From Bacillota bacterium (GTDB lineage Bacteria > Bacillota > Clostridia > TANB77 > CAG-465): a stretch of 64,000 bases of DNA. The stretch's first letter is position 1, and the number at the start of each line of letters is the position of its first letter. The notes under the pieces were generated by a model. It was not told the DNA's origin. It did no database searches and saw only the letters and a program-made list of their open reading frames with translations. Below, piece by piece: positions 35,134 to 43,806 of this stretch. The stretch is from contig JAEYPQ010000065.1 of assembly GCA_023410645.1 (NCBI GenBank), positions 124,001-188,000 of the forward strand. The letters run 5' to 3'. The translations under genes and the position numbers were made by a program.

Positions 35134-36223
35134 AGAAATTAAAAAAAGAAATATGAATTTGCTTATGCAAATAATACTTAGAATATCAGTTGTGAGCTTA
35201 ACATGGGTAGTTATAGCAATAATATTGAATACGTTAAAGTATCCGTTTGTTAATATGATATATAGATTTGATACCAATATATACTCATTGATAAATGAAT
35301 ATTCTTGGGTTATTTATGGGGTTGTAGTATTGACACTTCCAATTGCAATAATTTATTTTGTATATAAATTATTAATTCAAATATTAAACCCTATTTATAA
35401 TATTGATAAATATATAGACGATATACTTAGTGATAATAATAACGTGGTTAATCTACCTTCTGAATTTAAAAGTATTGAGGATAAATTAAATAGAATAAAA
35501 TATGAAAATATAAAAAATGAACAGATTGCTAAAGAGGCAGAACAAAGAAAAAATGATTTGGTTGTATATTTAGCACATGATCTAAAGACACCGCTTACGT
35601 CTATTATTGGTTATCTTACTCTATTAAGTGAGACCAAGGATTTACCAATTGATTATATAAATAAATATATAGATATATCATTAAAAAAATCAGAAAGGCT
35701 TGAAGACTTGATTAACGAATTTTTTGAAATAACTAGATTTAATTTACAAAATATTAATCTATCAAAAGAAAAAATAAACCTTTCTCACATGATTAGTCAG
35801 CTTACTGAGGAATTTTATCCAATATTACAGTCAAAGAATATAAGTTGTACTGTTAAAAATGATATGATTGAAAGCATATATATTTATGGTGATCCGGATA
35901 AGCTTGCAAGAGTTTTTGACAATATATTAAGAAATGCAATAAATTATAGTTATGAGAATACGGAAATAAATATTAATCTTAGTATATTAGAAGATAAAGT
36001 GTATATTAATTTTAAAAATAAGGGTGATATGATTCCTGAAAGTAAGTTAGAAAAAATATTTGAAAAGTTTTATAGGCTTGATTCTTCACGTACTTCATCT
36101 ACAGGTGGTTCTGGTCTTGGACTTGCAATATCAAAGGAGATAGTTGAGCTTCATGGTGGAAAGATTACAGCTACTAGTAATGAAGAATATACAGAGTTTG
36201 TTATAGAATTACCGATAAAATAA
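35126..36223 (+). CDS. sensor histidine kinase, VanS-like
   Basis: 365 residues. Two membrane helices (about 17-37 and 62-82) enclose a short extracellular loop of about 25 residues. The HisKA box reads RKNDLVVYLAHDLKTPLTSI with phospho-acceptor His151, almost the VanS box; the HATPase domain has NILRNAINYS, FEKFYRLDSSR and GGSGLGLAISKEIV. It would phosphorylate the overlapping VanR-like regulator. The signal is unknown; the small loop suggests sensing within or near the membrane. Confidence 0.95.
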   Translation: MDKEIKKRNMNLLMQIILRISVVSLTWVVIAIILNTLKYPFVNMIYRFDTNIYSLINEYSWVIYGVVVLTLPIAIIYFVYKLLIQILNPIYNIDKYIDDILSDNNNVVNLPSEFKSIEDKLNRIKYENIKNEQIAKEAEQRKNDLVVYLAHDLKTPLTSIIGYLTLLSETKDLPIDYINKYIDISLKKSERLEDLINEFFEITRFNLQNINLSKEKINLSHMISQLTEEFYPILQSKNISCTVKNDMIESIYIYGDPDKLARVFDNILRNAINYSYENTEININLSILEDKVYINFKNKGDMIPESKLEKIFEKFYRLDSSRTSSTGGSGLGLAISKEIVELHGGKITATSNEEYTEFVIELPIK

Positions 36224-36238
36224 AATGGGGATGGAAAA

Positions 36239-37549
36239 ATGAAAGATAGAAAAAAGGAAATATATTTTTTAATTGCTCTTATACTATTTATTGCAATTTA
36301 CTCAATATATTATTTATATGCTCAAAATAAAATAAAAATTTTAAAAGAAACTGAATTTTATGTGAATATAGGAGATGAAACTAATTTATCGACTATATCA
36401 AAAAATTGGATAGTAGGCTATTTAAATCAATATACAGGAAATTATATTAAATCAGATATGAAATTAAAAAATATAAATATTGATAACATTTATGTAGAGG
36501 ATAATGATGATTTAGCTGTTCAGATAGATTTTTCTGCTACAAAAGAAAAAAGCAAATCTACCTATTTTAATGATTGGATAGGAATTGACGATGAAAAAAA
36601 CAATATTACAAGATTTAACTGGGTAATATTATTAGATATACGAGAAAATGAATATGGTGAGAGACTTTGTTATATAAAAGAAAGACTTATGCCATCACAA
36701 TATCAATTAAGATATTATAATTCAAATGGTGAAGCAGATAGTGAAAAAAACTATATTGAAAATATAAAAGAAAATGAATATGACAAAAAAGAATATACAT
36801 ACAAATTTTATTCTAATAAATTGTACGTAAGTTATGAATCAGGAAACAATTGGAAAGAAGTACCAACGTTATTAAATAATATATTAATAGGTAATGAGGA
36901 AACTGGTAAATTACAAGCAGGAAGTTATCAAATAGCTCCAGTTAAAACAGCTTTTTTATATGGAGATGTTGCCACTTTTCCACTGTCAATTGTATACTCA
37001 GATAATATGGGATTAAGTTGGAAAAATATTTCGATTAGTAATGAAAAAATTATTAAATCACAAAAAATAAAATATAAATATGTTAATTTCATAAGTAAAA
37101 ACAACGGAAAGATTGTAATTGTATATTATGATGCAACACTAAATCAAGATATTACAGTAATATTGAATACTTCTGATGGCGGAATAACTTGGAATGAAGT
37201 TGGTGAATTTAAATCAGATATTAAAGAAGGTAATATAACTACAAGATTCTTTAATCAATCTATTGGTTTTATACTTGTTAATACACAAGATGGCAAAATG
37301 TCTAATCTATATAGGACAATGGATGGTGGGAATACATTTAGTAAAGTTGAATATCCTGTAGTTAAATTAGAAGAACAAGATGGAATTTTACCAGATTTCT
37401 ACGATATATATGATACTCCTGAGCTACCATATCAATCAAATCAATATATAATATTAAGAGTAACTCAAGGAAAAGATGGTACTTACAAAGGTGGAAATAC
37501 CATTATAAATTACAAATCAGAAAATTTGGGAGAAACTTGGGAATATTAG
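36239..37549 (+). CDS. membrane-anchored BNR/Asp-box repeat protein, paralog
   Basis: 436 residues with the same layout as the protein at 32058: N-terminal helix (about 8-29), a first domain with the shared STYF-x-(D/E)-W motif, then Asp-box repeats (SDNMGLSW, TSDGGITW, TMDGGNTF, SENLGETW). Many blocks align with the first paralog (for example FLYG, YDTPE, GGITW). It starts 15 bases after the kinase stop, so it is in the same transcript as vanRS. Extracellular ligand binding is inferred. Confidence 0.85.
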   Translation: MKDRKKEIYFLIALILFIAIYSIYYLYAQNKIKILKETEFYVNIGDETNLSTISKNWIVGYLNQYTGNYIKSDMKLKNINIDNIYVEDNDDLAVQIDFSATKEKSKSTYFNDWIGIDDEKNNITRFNWVILLDIRENEYGERLCYIKERLMPSQYQLRYYNSNGEADSEKNYIENIKENEYDKKEYTYKFYSNKLYVSYESGNNWKEVPTLLNNILIGNEETGKLQAGSYQIAPVKTAFLYGDVATFPLSIVYSDNMGLSWKNISISNEKIIKSQKIKYKYVNFISKNNGKIVIVYYDATLNQDITVILNTSDGGITWNEVGEFKSDIKEGNITTRFFNQSIGFILVNTQDGKMSNLYRTMDGGNTFSKVEYPVVKLEEQDGILPDFYDIYDTPELPYQSNQYIILRVTQGKDGTYKGGNTIINYKSENLGETWEY

Positions 37550-37570
37550 AATATATATAATTATAATTTA

Positions 37571-37611
37571 AAACTATGCAATGATAAATTTTTGTCATTA
37601 CATAGTTTTTT
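37571..37611 (+). terminator. terminator of the vanRS-BNR operon
   Basis: AAACTATG-C-AATGA (from 37571) pairs with TCATT-A-CATAGTTT (37595-37608), followed by TTT. Confidence 0.85.
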
Positions 37612-37623
37612 CAAGCAAATGTA

Positions 37624-37652
37624 TTGAAAAAAGAATTATTTTTATATAAAAT
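37624..37652 (+). promoter_or_regulatory. promoter of the second prepilin-like gene
   Basis: TTGAAA (37624-37629), 17-bp spacer, TAAAAT (37647-37652), the same form as at 28938 and 47150. Confidence 0.55.
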
Positions 37653-37678
37653 TAAAATAATAAGAAAGAGGTAGGCAT

Positions 37679-39646
37679 ATGAGAAAAGGAATAAGTTTAA
37701 TTGTATTAGTAATAACTATAATAGTAATAATAATACTTGCGGGAGCAGTAATATTAAATCTAAGCCAAAATAATCCAATTGATTCAGCAAGAATAGCAAA
37801 ATTAGTGCAATCAAAAGAATCATTAGAATCATCACTACAGTTATATTTAACAAGCAAGATGACAAATACAATGGGTGAATATTCAGCATCTGATATAATA
37901 ACTGGAAAAGTAAGTGGGATAGATGCACTAGTAACAAATGAAGGATTAACAATAAACAATAGATCATTATTTGTGGCAGATGGTACAAAGGTAAAAGAAA
38001 ATTTAGGTATTGATTTGCCAAAGACATCTAATGAATCAAAAATAAAATGGTATATAGAAGTATCAACAGGGAAATTCTATTTAATATATGATACAGTAAA
38101 TGAATATGAAAGTTGGCTTGGAATATATAACAGTGAAACAGAAGTGTTAGAAAATGCAACACTAGCAAGTTTTGTAATGACAAAGACAATATCTGAAGAA
38201 ATAGAAATACCAGTATCAGAAGAAGTAGTAGAAATAAATGGAGTTGCATATAACAGACCGGATATATCAAAATTGTCAGAATCAACAACAAAAGCTGTAA
38301 AATGGGATGCATCAAATGTAGAAAATGAATTAACTTTAACTCAGGCAAGTACAGATACAAGTTGGTATGATTATAGCAATAAAAAATGGGCAAATATATA
38401 TACAAATAACAATAATAACAAAGCATACTGGGTATGGATACCAAGATATGCATACAAGATAGATAATCCACATACTGCAACTGCTGAACAAATTCATATA
38501 ATGTTTTTATCAGGAACAAGTGATACATTAACAACAAGTGGAGAAAGTTTACCAAGTGGATATATAGTACATCCAGCATTTAGATTTGGAGATAAGGAAT
38601 TAACTGGAATCTGGGTGGCAAAGTATGAAGCAAGTAGTGATAATCCAAACAAAGTTGAAAGTGGAGTTGGATATACTGGAGGTGGAAATGATATATCCTT
38701 ACAAGTAAGAGTATTACCAGATGTATATAGTTGGAGAAATATATCAGCAGGAAATGCACAAACAGCAAGTATGAATATGACAAATTTACAAGGAAGTGTT
38801 GGAACTAATGTAAATTTAGATGTACATCAAATGAAAAATATAGAATGGGGAGCTGTTGCTTATCTTTCACAAAGTGAATACGGTGAAGAGCCATGGATAA
38901 ATCCATATGGTGATTTTATATCGGGATCAAATAAATTAAAAACTGGATATGCTGGTGCAAGTAAAGATAGTAATCAACTTGAAGAAGGTAATATAAATTT
39001 ATATGTATACAATACAACAAATGGAGTAAAAGCAAGTACAACAGGGAATATATATGGAATATATGATATGAGTGGAGGAGGATGGGAAAGAACAGCAACG
39101 TTACTAGATAATGGAAATAGTAATATAGGAACATATGGAAAAGCAGAACATATCCAAAATAATAAAATAAAAGAAGAATATTCAAAATATTATGATATAT
39201 ATGAACCAGGTGATGAAGAAAAAGAAGGAGGAGCATATTACGGAGCAGCAGGGACAACATTATGGAATTCCGGAAATGCAGAATCACAAAATATAATAAG
39301 AAAGAGATTAACAGATGCAACATATGCAAAATTTTCTAATAAAAAGGGTGATGCATTATGGGAAACATCCAATGTAAATAGCTATTATGGAATGTATACA
39401 TCAGGAACAACTTATTATGATTTGTTAATGGATACCGTAAGAGATTCAAGTTATGGTCCACAATATGCAACAGGTTGGAATTTTGATCTTATGTTGATTG
39501 GTAATTCTAATTATACATGGATTGACCGTGGTGGTAGTTCTGGTAATGCAGCGGGTTCAGGAATTTTCTATACAGGAGCAAATGACGGTACACCTCATAT
39601 TGGAGTCACATTTAGACCAGTATTAATAAGTGGATTGGGAATATAA
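37679..39646 (+). CDS. prepilin-like surface protein with FGE/C-type-lectin-like domain
   Basis: 655 residues. The prepilin-like start (KG-ISLIVLVITIIV) and the next 160 residues match the Gly-rich protein at 29005. The large C-terminal domain has YWVWIPRYAYKI, GIWVAKYEASS, WGAVAYLSQSEYG, NIYGIYDMSGGGWE, and ends WIDRGGSSGNAAGSGIF and GVTFRPVLI. This pattern resembles the formylglycine-generating-enzyme / C-type-lectin fold used as the variable domain in diversity-generating retroelements, but no reverse transcriptase or template repeat is visible. It has its own promoter and terminator. Ligand binding at the surface is an inference. Confidence 0.85.
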   Translation: MRKGISLIVLVITIIVIIILAGAVILNLSQNNPIDSARIAKLVQSKESLESSLQLYLTSKMTNTMGEYSASDIITGKVSGIDALVTNEGLTINNRSLFVADGTKVKENLGIDLPKTSNESKIKWYIEVSTGKFYLIYDTVNEYESWLGIYNSETEVLENATLASFVMTKTISEEIEIPVSEEVVEINGVAYNRPDISKLSESTTKAVKWDASNVENELTLTQASTDTSWYDYSNKKWANIYTNNNNNKAYWVWIPRYAYKIDNPHTATAEQIHIMFLSGTSDTLTTSGESLPSGYIVHPAFRFGDKELTGIWVAKYEASSDNPNKVESGVGYTGGGNDISLQVRVLPDVYSWRNISAGNAQTASMNMTNLQGSVGTNVNLDVHQMKNIEWGAVAYLSQSEYGEEPWINPYGDFISGSNKLKTGYAGASKDSNQLEEGNINLYVYNTTNGVKASTTGNIYGIYDMSGGGWERTATLLDNGNSNIGTYGKAEHIQNNKIKEEYSKYYDIYEPGDEEKEGGAYYGAAGTTLWNSGNAESQNIIRKRLTDATYAKFSNKKGDALWETSNVNSYYGMYTSGTTYYDLLMDTVRDSSYGPQYATGWNFDLMLIGNSNYTWIDRGGSSGNAAGSGIFYTGANDGTPHIGVTFRPVLISGLGI

Positions 39647-39651
39647 AAGCT

Positions 39652-39688
39652 AAAAATAGACTAAGTTTATTCTTAGTCTATTTTTAAC
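39652..39688. terminator. bidirectional terminator
   Basis: AAAAATAGACTAAG (39652-39665) and CTTAGTCTATTTTT (39672-39685), a perfect 14-bp stem. The stop codon of the convergent rimI lies inside the right arm. Confidence 0.93.
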
Positions 39689-40122
39689 ATATAAATTAAT
39701 GCATCTTCATTGTTATCTGAGTAATATCTCTTTCTTGTACTTATCATTTCAAAACCATATTTCCCATAAAGTTTCTGAGCAGGTATATTTGTTTTTCTTA
39801 CTTCAAGTAATATTGTTACTTTGAAATTTTCTCTTGCATAATTAATTAGATATTCAAGTAATATTGAGCCAATCCCAAGTCTTTGAAAGTCTTTTGCTAT
39901 AACAATTGATAGTATATCCATAGAATCAATAATTGTACTTATTCCAGCATAACCAATTATTTTATTATCCTTTGCTTTTAATATAAAATAGCAATAATGT
40001 GAATCACTTAGATCGTTGATTAATGAATTTTTACTTGTTATATTAATATTTAATTCTTGTTGTATTTTTATAACTTCGTCAATATCATTGAAACTCATTT
40101 TTTCTATTATATAATTATTCAT
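39673..40122 (-). CDS. rimI: ribosomal protein alanine N-acetyltransferase RimI
   Basis: 149 residues, a GNAT acetyltransferase. The acetyl-CoA loop is IAKDFQRLGIGSILLEYLIN and the late motif is VRKTNIPAQKLYGKYGF, both typical of RimI. In other bacteria RimI acetylates ribosomal protein S18. Its start at 40122, with AAAGGA upstream, overlaps the end of tsaB by 8 bases, matching the common tsaE-tsaB-rimI order. Confidence 0.92.
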   Translation of the reverse strand: MNNYIIEKMSFNDIDEVIKIQQELNINITSKNSLINDLSDSHYCYFILKAKDNKIIGYAGISTIIDSMDILSIVIAKDFQRLGIGSILLEYLINYARENFKVTILLEVRKTNIPAQKLYGKYGFEMISTRKRYYSDNNEDALIYMLKID

Positions 40123-40867
40123 TTTGAGTCCTTTCAGCTTGAGATAATCTTGCATATATTGCATCAAGAGAAAAAGTATTATTCAAGTATTTATTTTTGT
40201 TTTCTAAATTATCTATTGAAAACAAGATATCTTTAGTCCCAGGATATGAGTTATAAAATTCAATATTACTGTTTTTAGAGTTAAATTTATTTAATATATC
40301 TTCTTTATAATTTTCTATAACATCTCCACAAAAGATAATTGAACTATTTTGCAAGTTTAATTTGGAAAATAGTTCATAAGTTTTATCAATTGCTTCAACT
40401 ATATCACTATTAGATATATCTATTAAATTTTTACATATTATTTTGTTTTCATTATTAGTATATAGTTTATATATTGAAAAATATGCTCTACTATTTTTTG
40501 CGTCTATAAATGATGCTATATATGAAATTTTTTTATTCTTGAAGTTTTTACTTTCCTCATATACTTTTATTGCAAGACACTCAAGAGTTGAAATTGCAAA
40601 AATTTCTTTATTTAATACATGTGAAAAAGCTTTTATAGTAGCTAGTCCAATACGTATACCAGTAAAAGAGCCTGGACCACTTATACATGCAAACATATCT
40701 ATATCTGAAATTTTAATATTACTTTTTTTTAGAGTTTCATCTATTAAAGGTAGTAATTTTTCAGAATGAGTAATTTTGTTATCTATACTTTTTTCTATTA
40801 TTTCATTTTCTTTTTTTATTGCAACAGAAGCTACTTTAGTAGTTGTGTCTATAGCAAGTATGTTCAT
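40115..40867 (-). CDS. tsaB: tRNA threonylcarbamoyladenosine biosynthesis protein TsaB
   Basis: 250 residues. The ASKHA fold shows MNILAIDTTTKVASVAI, THSEKLLPLIDETL and SGPGSFTGIRIGLATIKAF. TsaB partners TsaD and TsaE to make t6A37 in ANN-decoding tRNAs. The ATG at 40867 has GGAGGA upstream; the frame also opens at 40882, on the site. tsaD is not in the window. Confidence 0.96.
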   Translation of the reverse strand: MNILAIDTTTKVASVAIKKENEIIEKSIDNKITHSEKLLPLIDETLKKSNIKISDIDMFACISGPGSFTGIRIGLATIKAFSHVLNKEIFAISTLECLAIKVYEESKNFKNKKISYIASFIDAKNSRAYFSIYKLYTNNENKIICKNLIDISNSDIVEAIDKTYELFSKLNLQNSSIIFCGDVIENYKEDILNKFNSKNSNIEFYNSYPGTKDILFSIDNLENKNKYLNNTFSLDAIYARLSQAERTQNE

Positions 40868-40869
40868 TA

Positions 40870-41370
40870 TTAAATCCTCCATATGTGAAAATATCTTTTA
40901 TTTTCATCATTATCATCTTTTGAAATATCAATAAATATTGTATTTTTAGGTAATATTTCTTTTATAATATTTCCCCATTCTATGATACAAATTCCATCAT
41001 AGAAATATTCTGTACCAACATCACTTAAAAATTCATTTATACTCTTAATTCTATATACATCAAAGTGATAAATAGCAATATCTTCTTTATTTATGTATTC
41101 ATTAACAATTGTAAAAGTTGGGCTTGAAACTTGGTTTTCTATATTAAAATATTTAGCTATTCCAGACATAAACACTGTTTTACCACTACCAAGTTCTCCA
41201 TTTAAAACTAATATATCAGATTTTTTTAAGTATCTTGCAAATTCTGTTGCAATTTCTTTTGTATTATCTTTTGAATTAGATGAAATTAAAAAATCTATTT
41301 TATTATTTATACTTTTATCAAATATTTGATTTAAAATTTGGTCTAATTTATCTTTATTTTCTATATTCAT
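40870..41370 (-). CDS. tsaE: tRNA threonylcarbamoyladenosine biosynthesis ATPase TsaE
   Basis: 166 residues. Walker A GELGSGKT at 58-65 and the family motifs VSSPTFTIVNEY, IYHFDVYRI and IIEWGN are present. An N-terminal extension of about 28 residues is longer than usual. AGGTGA precedes the ATG at 41370. First gene of the tsaE-tsaB-rimI run, divergent from the prepilin-like gene at 41507. Confidence 0.95.
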   Translation of the reverse strand: MNIENKDKLDQILNQIFDKSINNKIDFLISSNSKDNTKEIATEFARYLKKSDILVLNGELGSGKTVFMSGIAKYFNIENQVSSPTFTIVNEYINKEDIAIYHFDVYRIKSINEFLSDVGTEYFYDGICIIEWGNIIKEILPKNTIFIDISKDDNDENKRYFHIWRI

Positions 41371-41506
41371 AAGGTTTCACCTAGCTAATTATATCAAAAA
41401 ATGAAATAAAATTCAAATGTTAATATATTTTTTATATAAATTGTACAAAATATATAAAAATACTTGAAAAAAGTGTTTAAAATATATTAAAATAGAAGGT
41501 GATATA

Positions 41507-43738
41507 TTGAAAAGAACTAATACTTTTATAGAAAATTCAGGAATTTCTATTTTGGTTCTAGTTATAACAATTTTAGTTATGATTATACTTGCAGGTGCTG
41601 TAATATCTAATACAGGTAATACTGTTTCTAGTGTAAATAAAGTTAATTTTGCAAATGAACTACAAATAGTTACTGAAAAAACACAAGAATATTATGTTCA
41701 AAATTCTTCTTTTCCGGTTATACCAGGAACAGAAGCTCTTTCACTTTCTCAAGTACTTGCACTATCTGGACTTAAAAATGAAGATAAAAATGTATTATTA
41801 TCTGAAATGGATGAAGCAAAAGATAATTATGATAATATAGATATTAAAAAATTTTATGTGATAGATTTGTCCAAGTTAGATGTTACAAAAACTTTAAGAG
41901 GTTCAAAAATTAATGGAGATAATGATATATTTATTATATCTGATACTATGAAAGTATATTATTTGAAAGGTAATGTAATTGAAAATCAAATTTACTTTTC
42001 ACTTAGTTCAAAATTAATTGAAGAAAGAAGCGTAGAACATAAAGAAAGTGAGTATACAACTATTATAACTTCCAATATTACAGTTAAAAAGGAAAAAAAT
42101 ACATGGTCAAATAATCTTGGACTTAAGGTAAAAGTAAATATTGAAGATAGTGAAACTTTAGATATAAAACTACCAAATACAGATGAAAAAAAATTTACTT
42201 TAAATAATGGGTTAAATGAATTTAGTATTAACTTCCTTGAAGAATTAATATCAGAGAATGCAGTAATAAAAGTAAGTAATATGACTCAAGAAGAAATAAA
42301 TACGTTTAAGTCATTACCACAAAAAGAAAAAAATATTGAATTTATAAAAAGAAAAAACAATGTTGAAATAGGAAGGGTGAAGATAGATCTATCAAATTAT
42401 GAAACTGAATTACCAACTTATGATAGCAGTAATATAAACCTTATATCACAATCTGCAAATAATATATTAGAATTGTTTGTAAATGATAATATAAGCGGAA
42501 TTAAAGATGTAAGATATGAATATTTAACCAGATATGATGCAGATGGAAATCTTGTAAATTATTATGATAATTTGAGCATAAATGAAACTTACCTTTTAAG
42601 CAGAGGGAAAAAAGCTGTTATATCGAATCAAAATAAAGCAAATATAATATTGCCTAAAGATGTAAATTCTGTTAAAGTATTAATTGCCGATAATGCTGGT
42701 AATACAAATTTATTTAATATAGAGAATACATTATCAAGTATATATATGGGATTAGTTCCAAATACATTACTACTTACTAATGTTAATTTTAAAATTAATA
42801 CTGTACTTAGTAATGTAGCCACTGTGAGTAATATAGCAACATATATAAGTATTGATGATGGAGCATTTAACAATGAAGTACTATATAACGTGCCACAAGA
42901 TAGTAAAAAATTTACATTAGATTGTAAGTATGATAATATTCAAAATGCCAAAAATAAAATTTCAATTAAGATAGTTGCATATGATAAATCTATGCCTAAG
43001 AAGATACTTGAAACTAGTTATATTAATTTTACTAAAGATACTCAAATTGGGAAAGTAGAAGAACCACAAAAGAATTACGATGTAAAATATACGATTGAAA
43101 AATGGATTAGTGGTGGCTCATACTATTATAATGTTAATATATCTATAACTAATTTAACATCTAGTAATGTAAATGGGTGGAATTTAGAAATGAATTTTCC
43201 GTCAAATACATCTGTATCAAATATTTGGAATGCAAATTATAATATTCAAAATCAAAGAATAGTATTTTCAAATGTTAGTTATAATTCAGTAATTGAAAGT
43301 GGTAAAACAATTTCTTATGGATTACAAATAAAAGATAATACTGGTAATTTTTATCCAACGAATATAAAATTTAACAATGAAATTATTCCTGGAGAAAATC
43401 CAGAAGATAATACACCAGTTGGAAATATACAAGTTGATTTTTATGAGCAAAGTAGATGGCAGTCTGGGGGAAATTATTATTATAGTTATAATGTAGATGT
43501 AACAAATAAAACAAATAAAGCTTTAATATCATGGTCACTTGATCTAATACTTGATTCTACAACAAACATTTCACAAATATGGAATGCCAAATACATTAAA
43601 TCTAGTGGAAAAGCAACAATAAGTAATGTAGATTATAATGGAAATATCTCAGTTAATGGAAAAGTTACCTTTGGTGTCATAATAGAAACTAAAAATAATA
43701 AATTTTCACCAATAACAAATAATCTTACATTTAAATAA
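41507..43738 (+). CDS. prepilin-like surface protein with two CBM2-like domains
   Basis: 743 residues, TTG start with AAGGTGAT upstream. The prepilin-like helix (GISILVLVITILVMI) is followed by a domain shared with the next gene (YYVQNSSFPVI, MKVYYLKGNVI, YFSLSSKL). The last 220 residues hold two similar units with spaced aromatic residues: KWISGGSYYYNVNISITNL...WNANYN and RWQSGGNYYYSYNVDVTNK...WNAKY, each ending in YG or FG strands. This is the pattern of family-2 carbohydrate-binding modules. Binding to cellulose, chitin or wall glycan is inferred. Confidence 0.82.
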   Translation: MKRTNTFIENSGISILVLVITILVMIILAGAVISNTGNTVSSVNKVNFANELQIVTEKTQEYYVQNSSFPVIPGTEALSLSQVLALSGLKNEDKNVLLSEMDEAKDNYDNIDIKKFYVIDLSKLDVTKTLRGSKINGDNDIFIISDTMKVYYLKGNVIENQIYFSLSSKLIEERSVEHKESEYTTIITSNITVKKEKNTWSNNLGLKVKVNIEDSETLDIKLPNTDEKKFTLNNGLNEFSINFLEELISENAVIKVSNMTQEEINTFKSLPQKEKNIEFIKRKNNVEIGRVKIDLSNYETELPTYDSSNINLISQSANNILELFVNDNISGIKDVRYEYLTRYDADGNLVNYYDNLSINETYLLSRGKKAVISNQNKANIILPKDVNSVKVLIADNAGNTNLFNIENTLSSIYMGLVPNTLLLTNVNFKINTVLSNVATVSNIATYISIDDGAFNNEVLYNVPQDSKKFTLDCKYDNIQNAKNKISIKIVAYDKSMPKKILETSYINFTKDTQIGKVEEPQKNYDVKYTIEKWISGGSYYYNVNISITNLTSSNVNGWNLEMNFPSNTSVSNIWNANYNIQNQRIVFSNVSYNSVIESGKTISYGLQIKDNTGNFYPTNIKFNNEIIPGENPEDNTPVGNIQVDFYEQSRWQSGGNYYYSYNVDVTNKTNKALISWSLDLILDSTTNISQIWNAKYIKSSGKATISNVDYNGNISVNGKVTFGVIIETKNNKFSPITNNLTFK

Positions 43739-43806
43739 AATATAAAAAAATTATAAGTCGCATATTTCATTTTACTTTTAGTATAAGCGACAGAATGGAG
43801 TATAAA

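Noticed and set aside
33540..36223. Glycopeptide resistance cluster
   Set aside because: Only VanW-, VanR- and VanS-like genes are present; the ligase, dehydrogenase and dipeptidase are missing.
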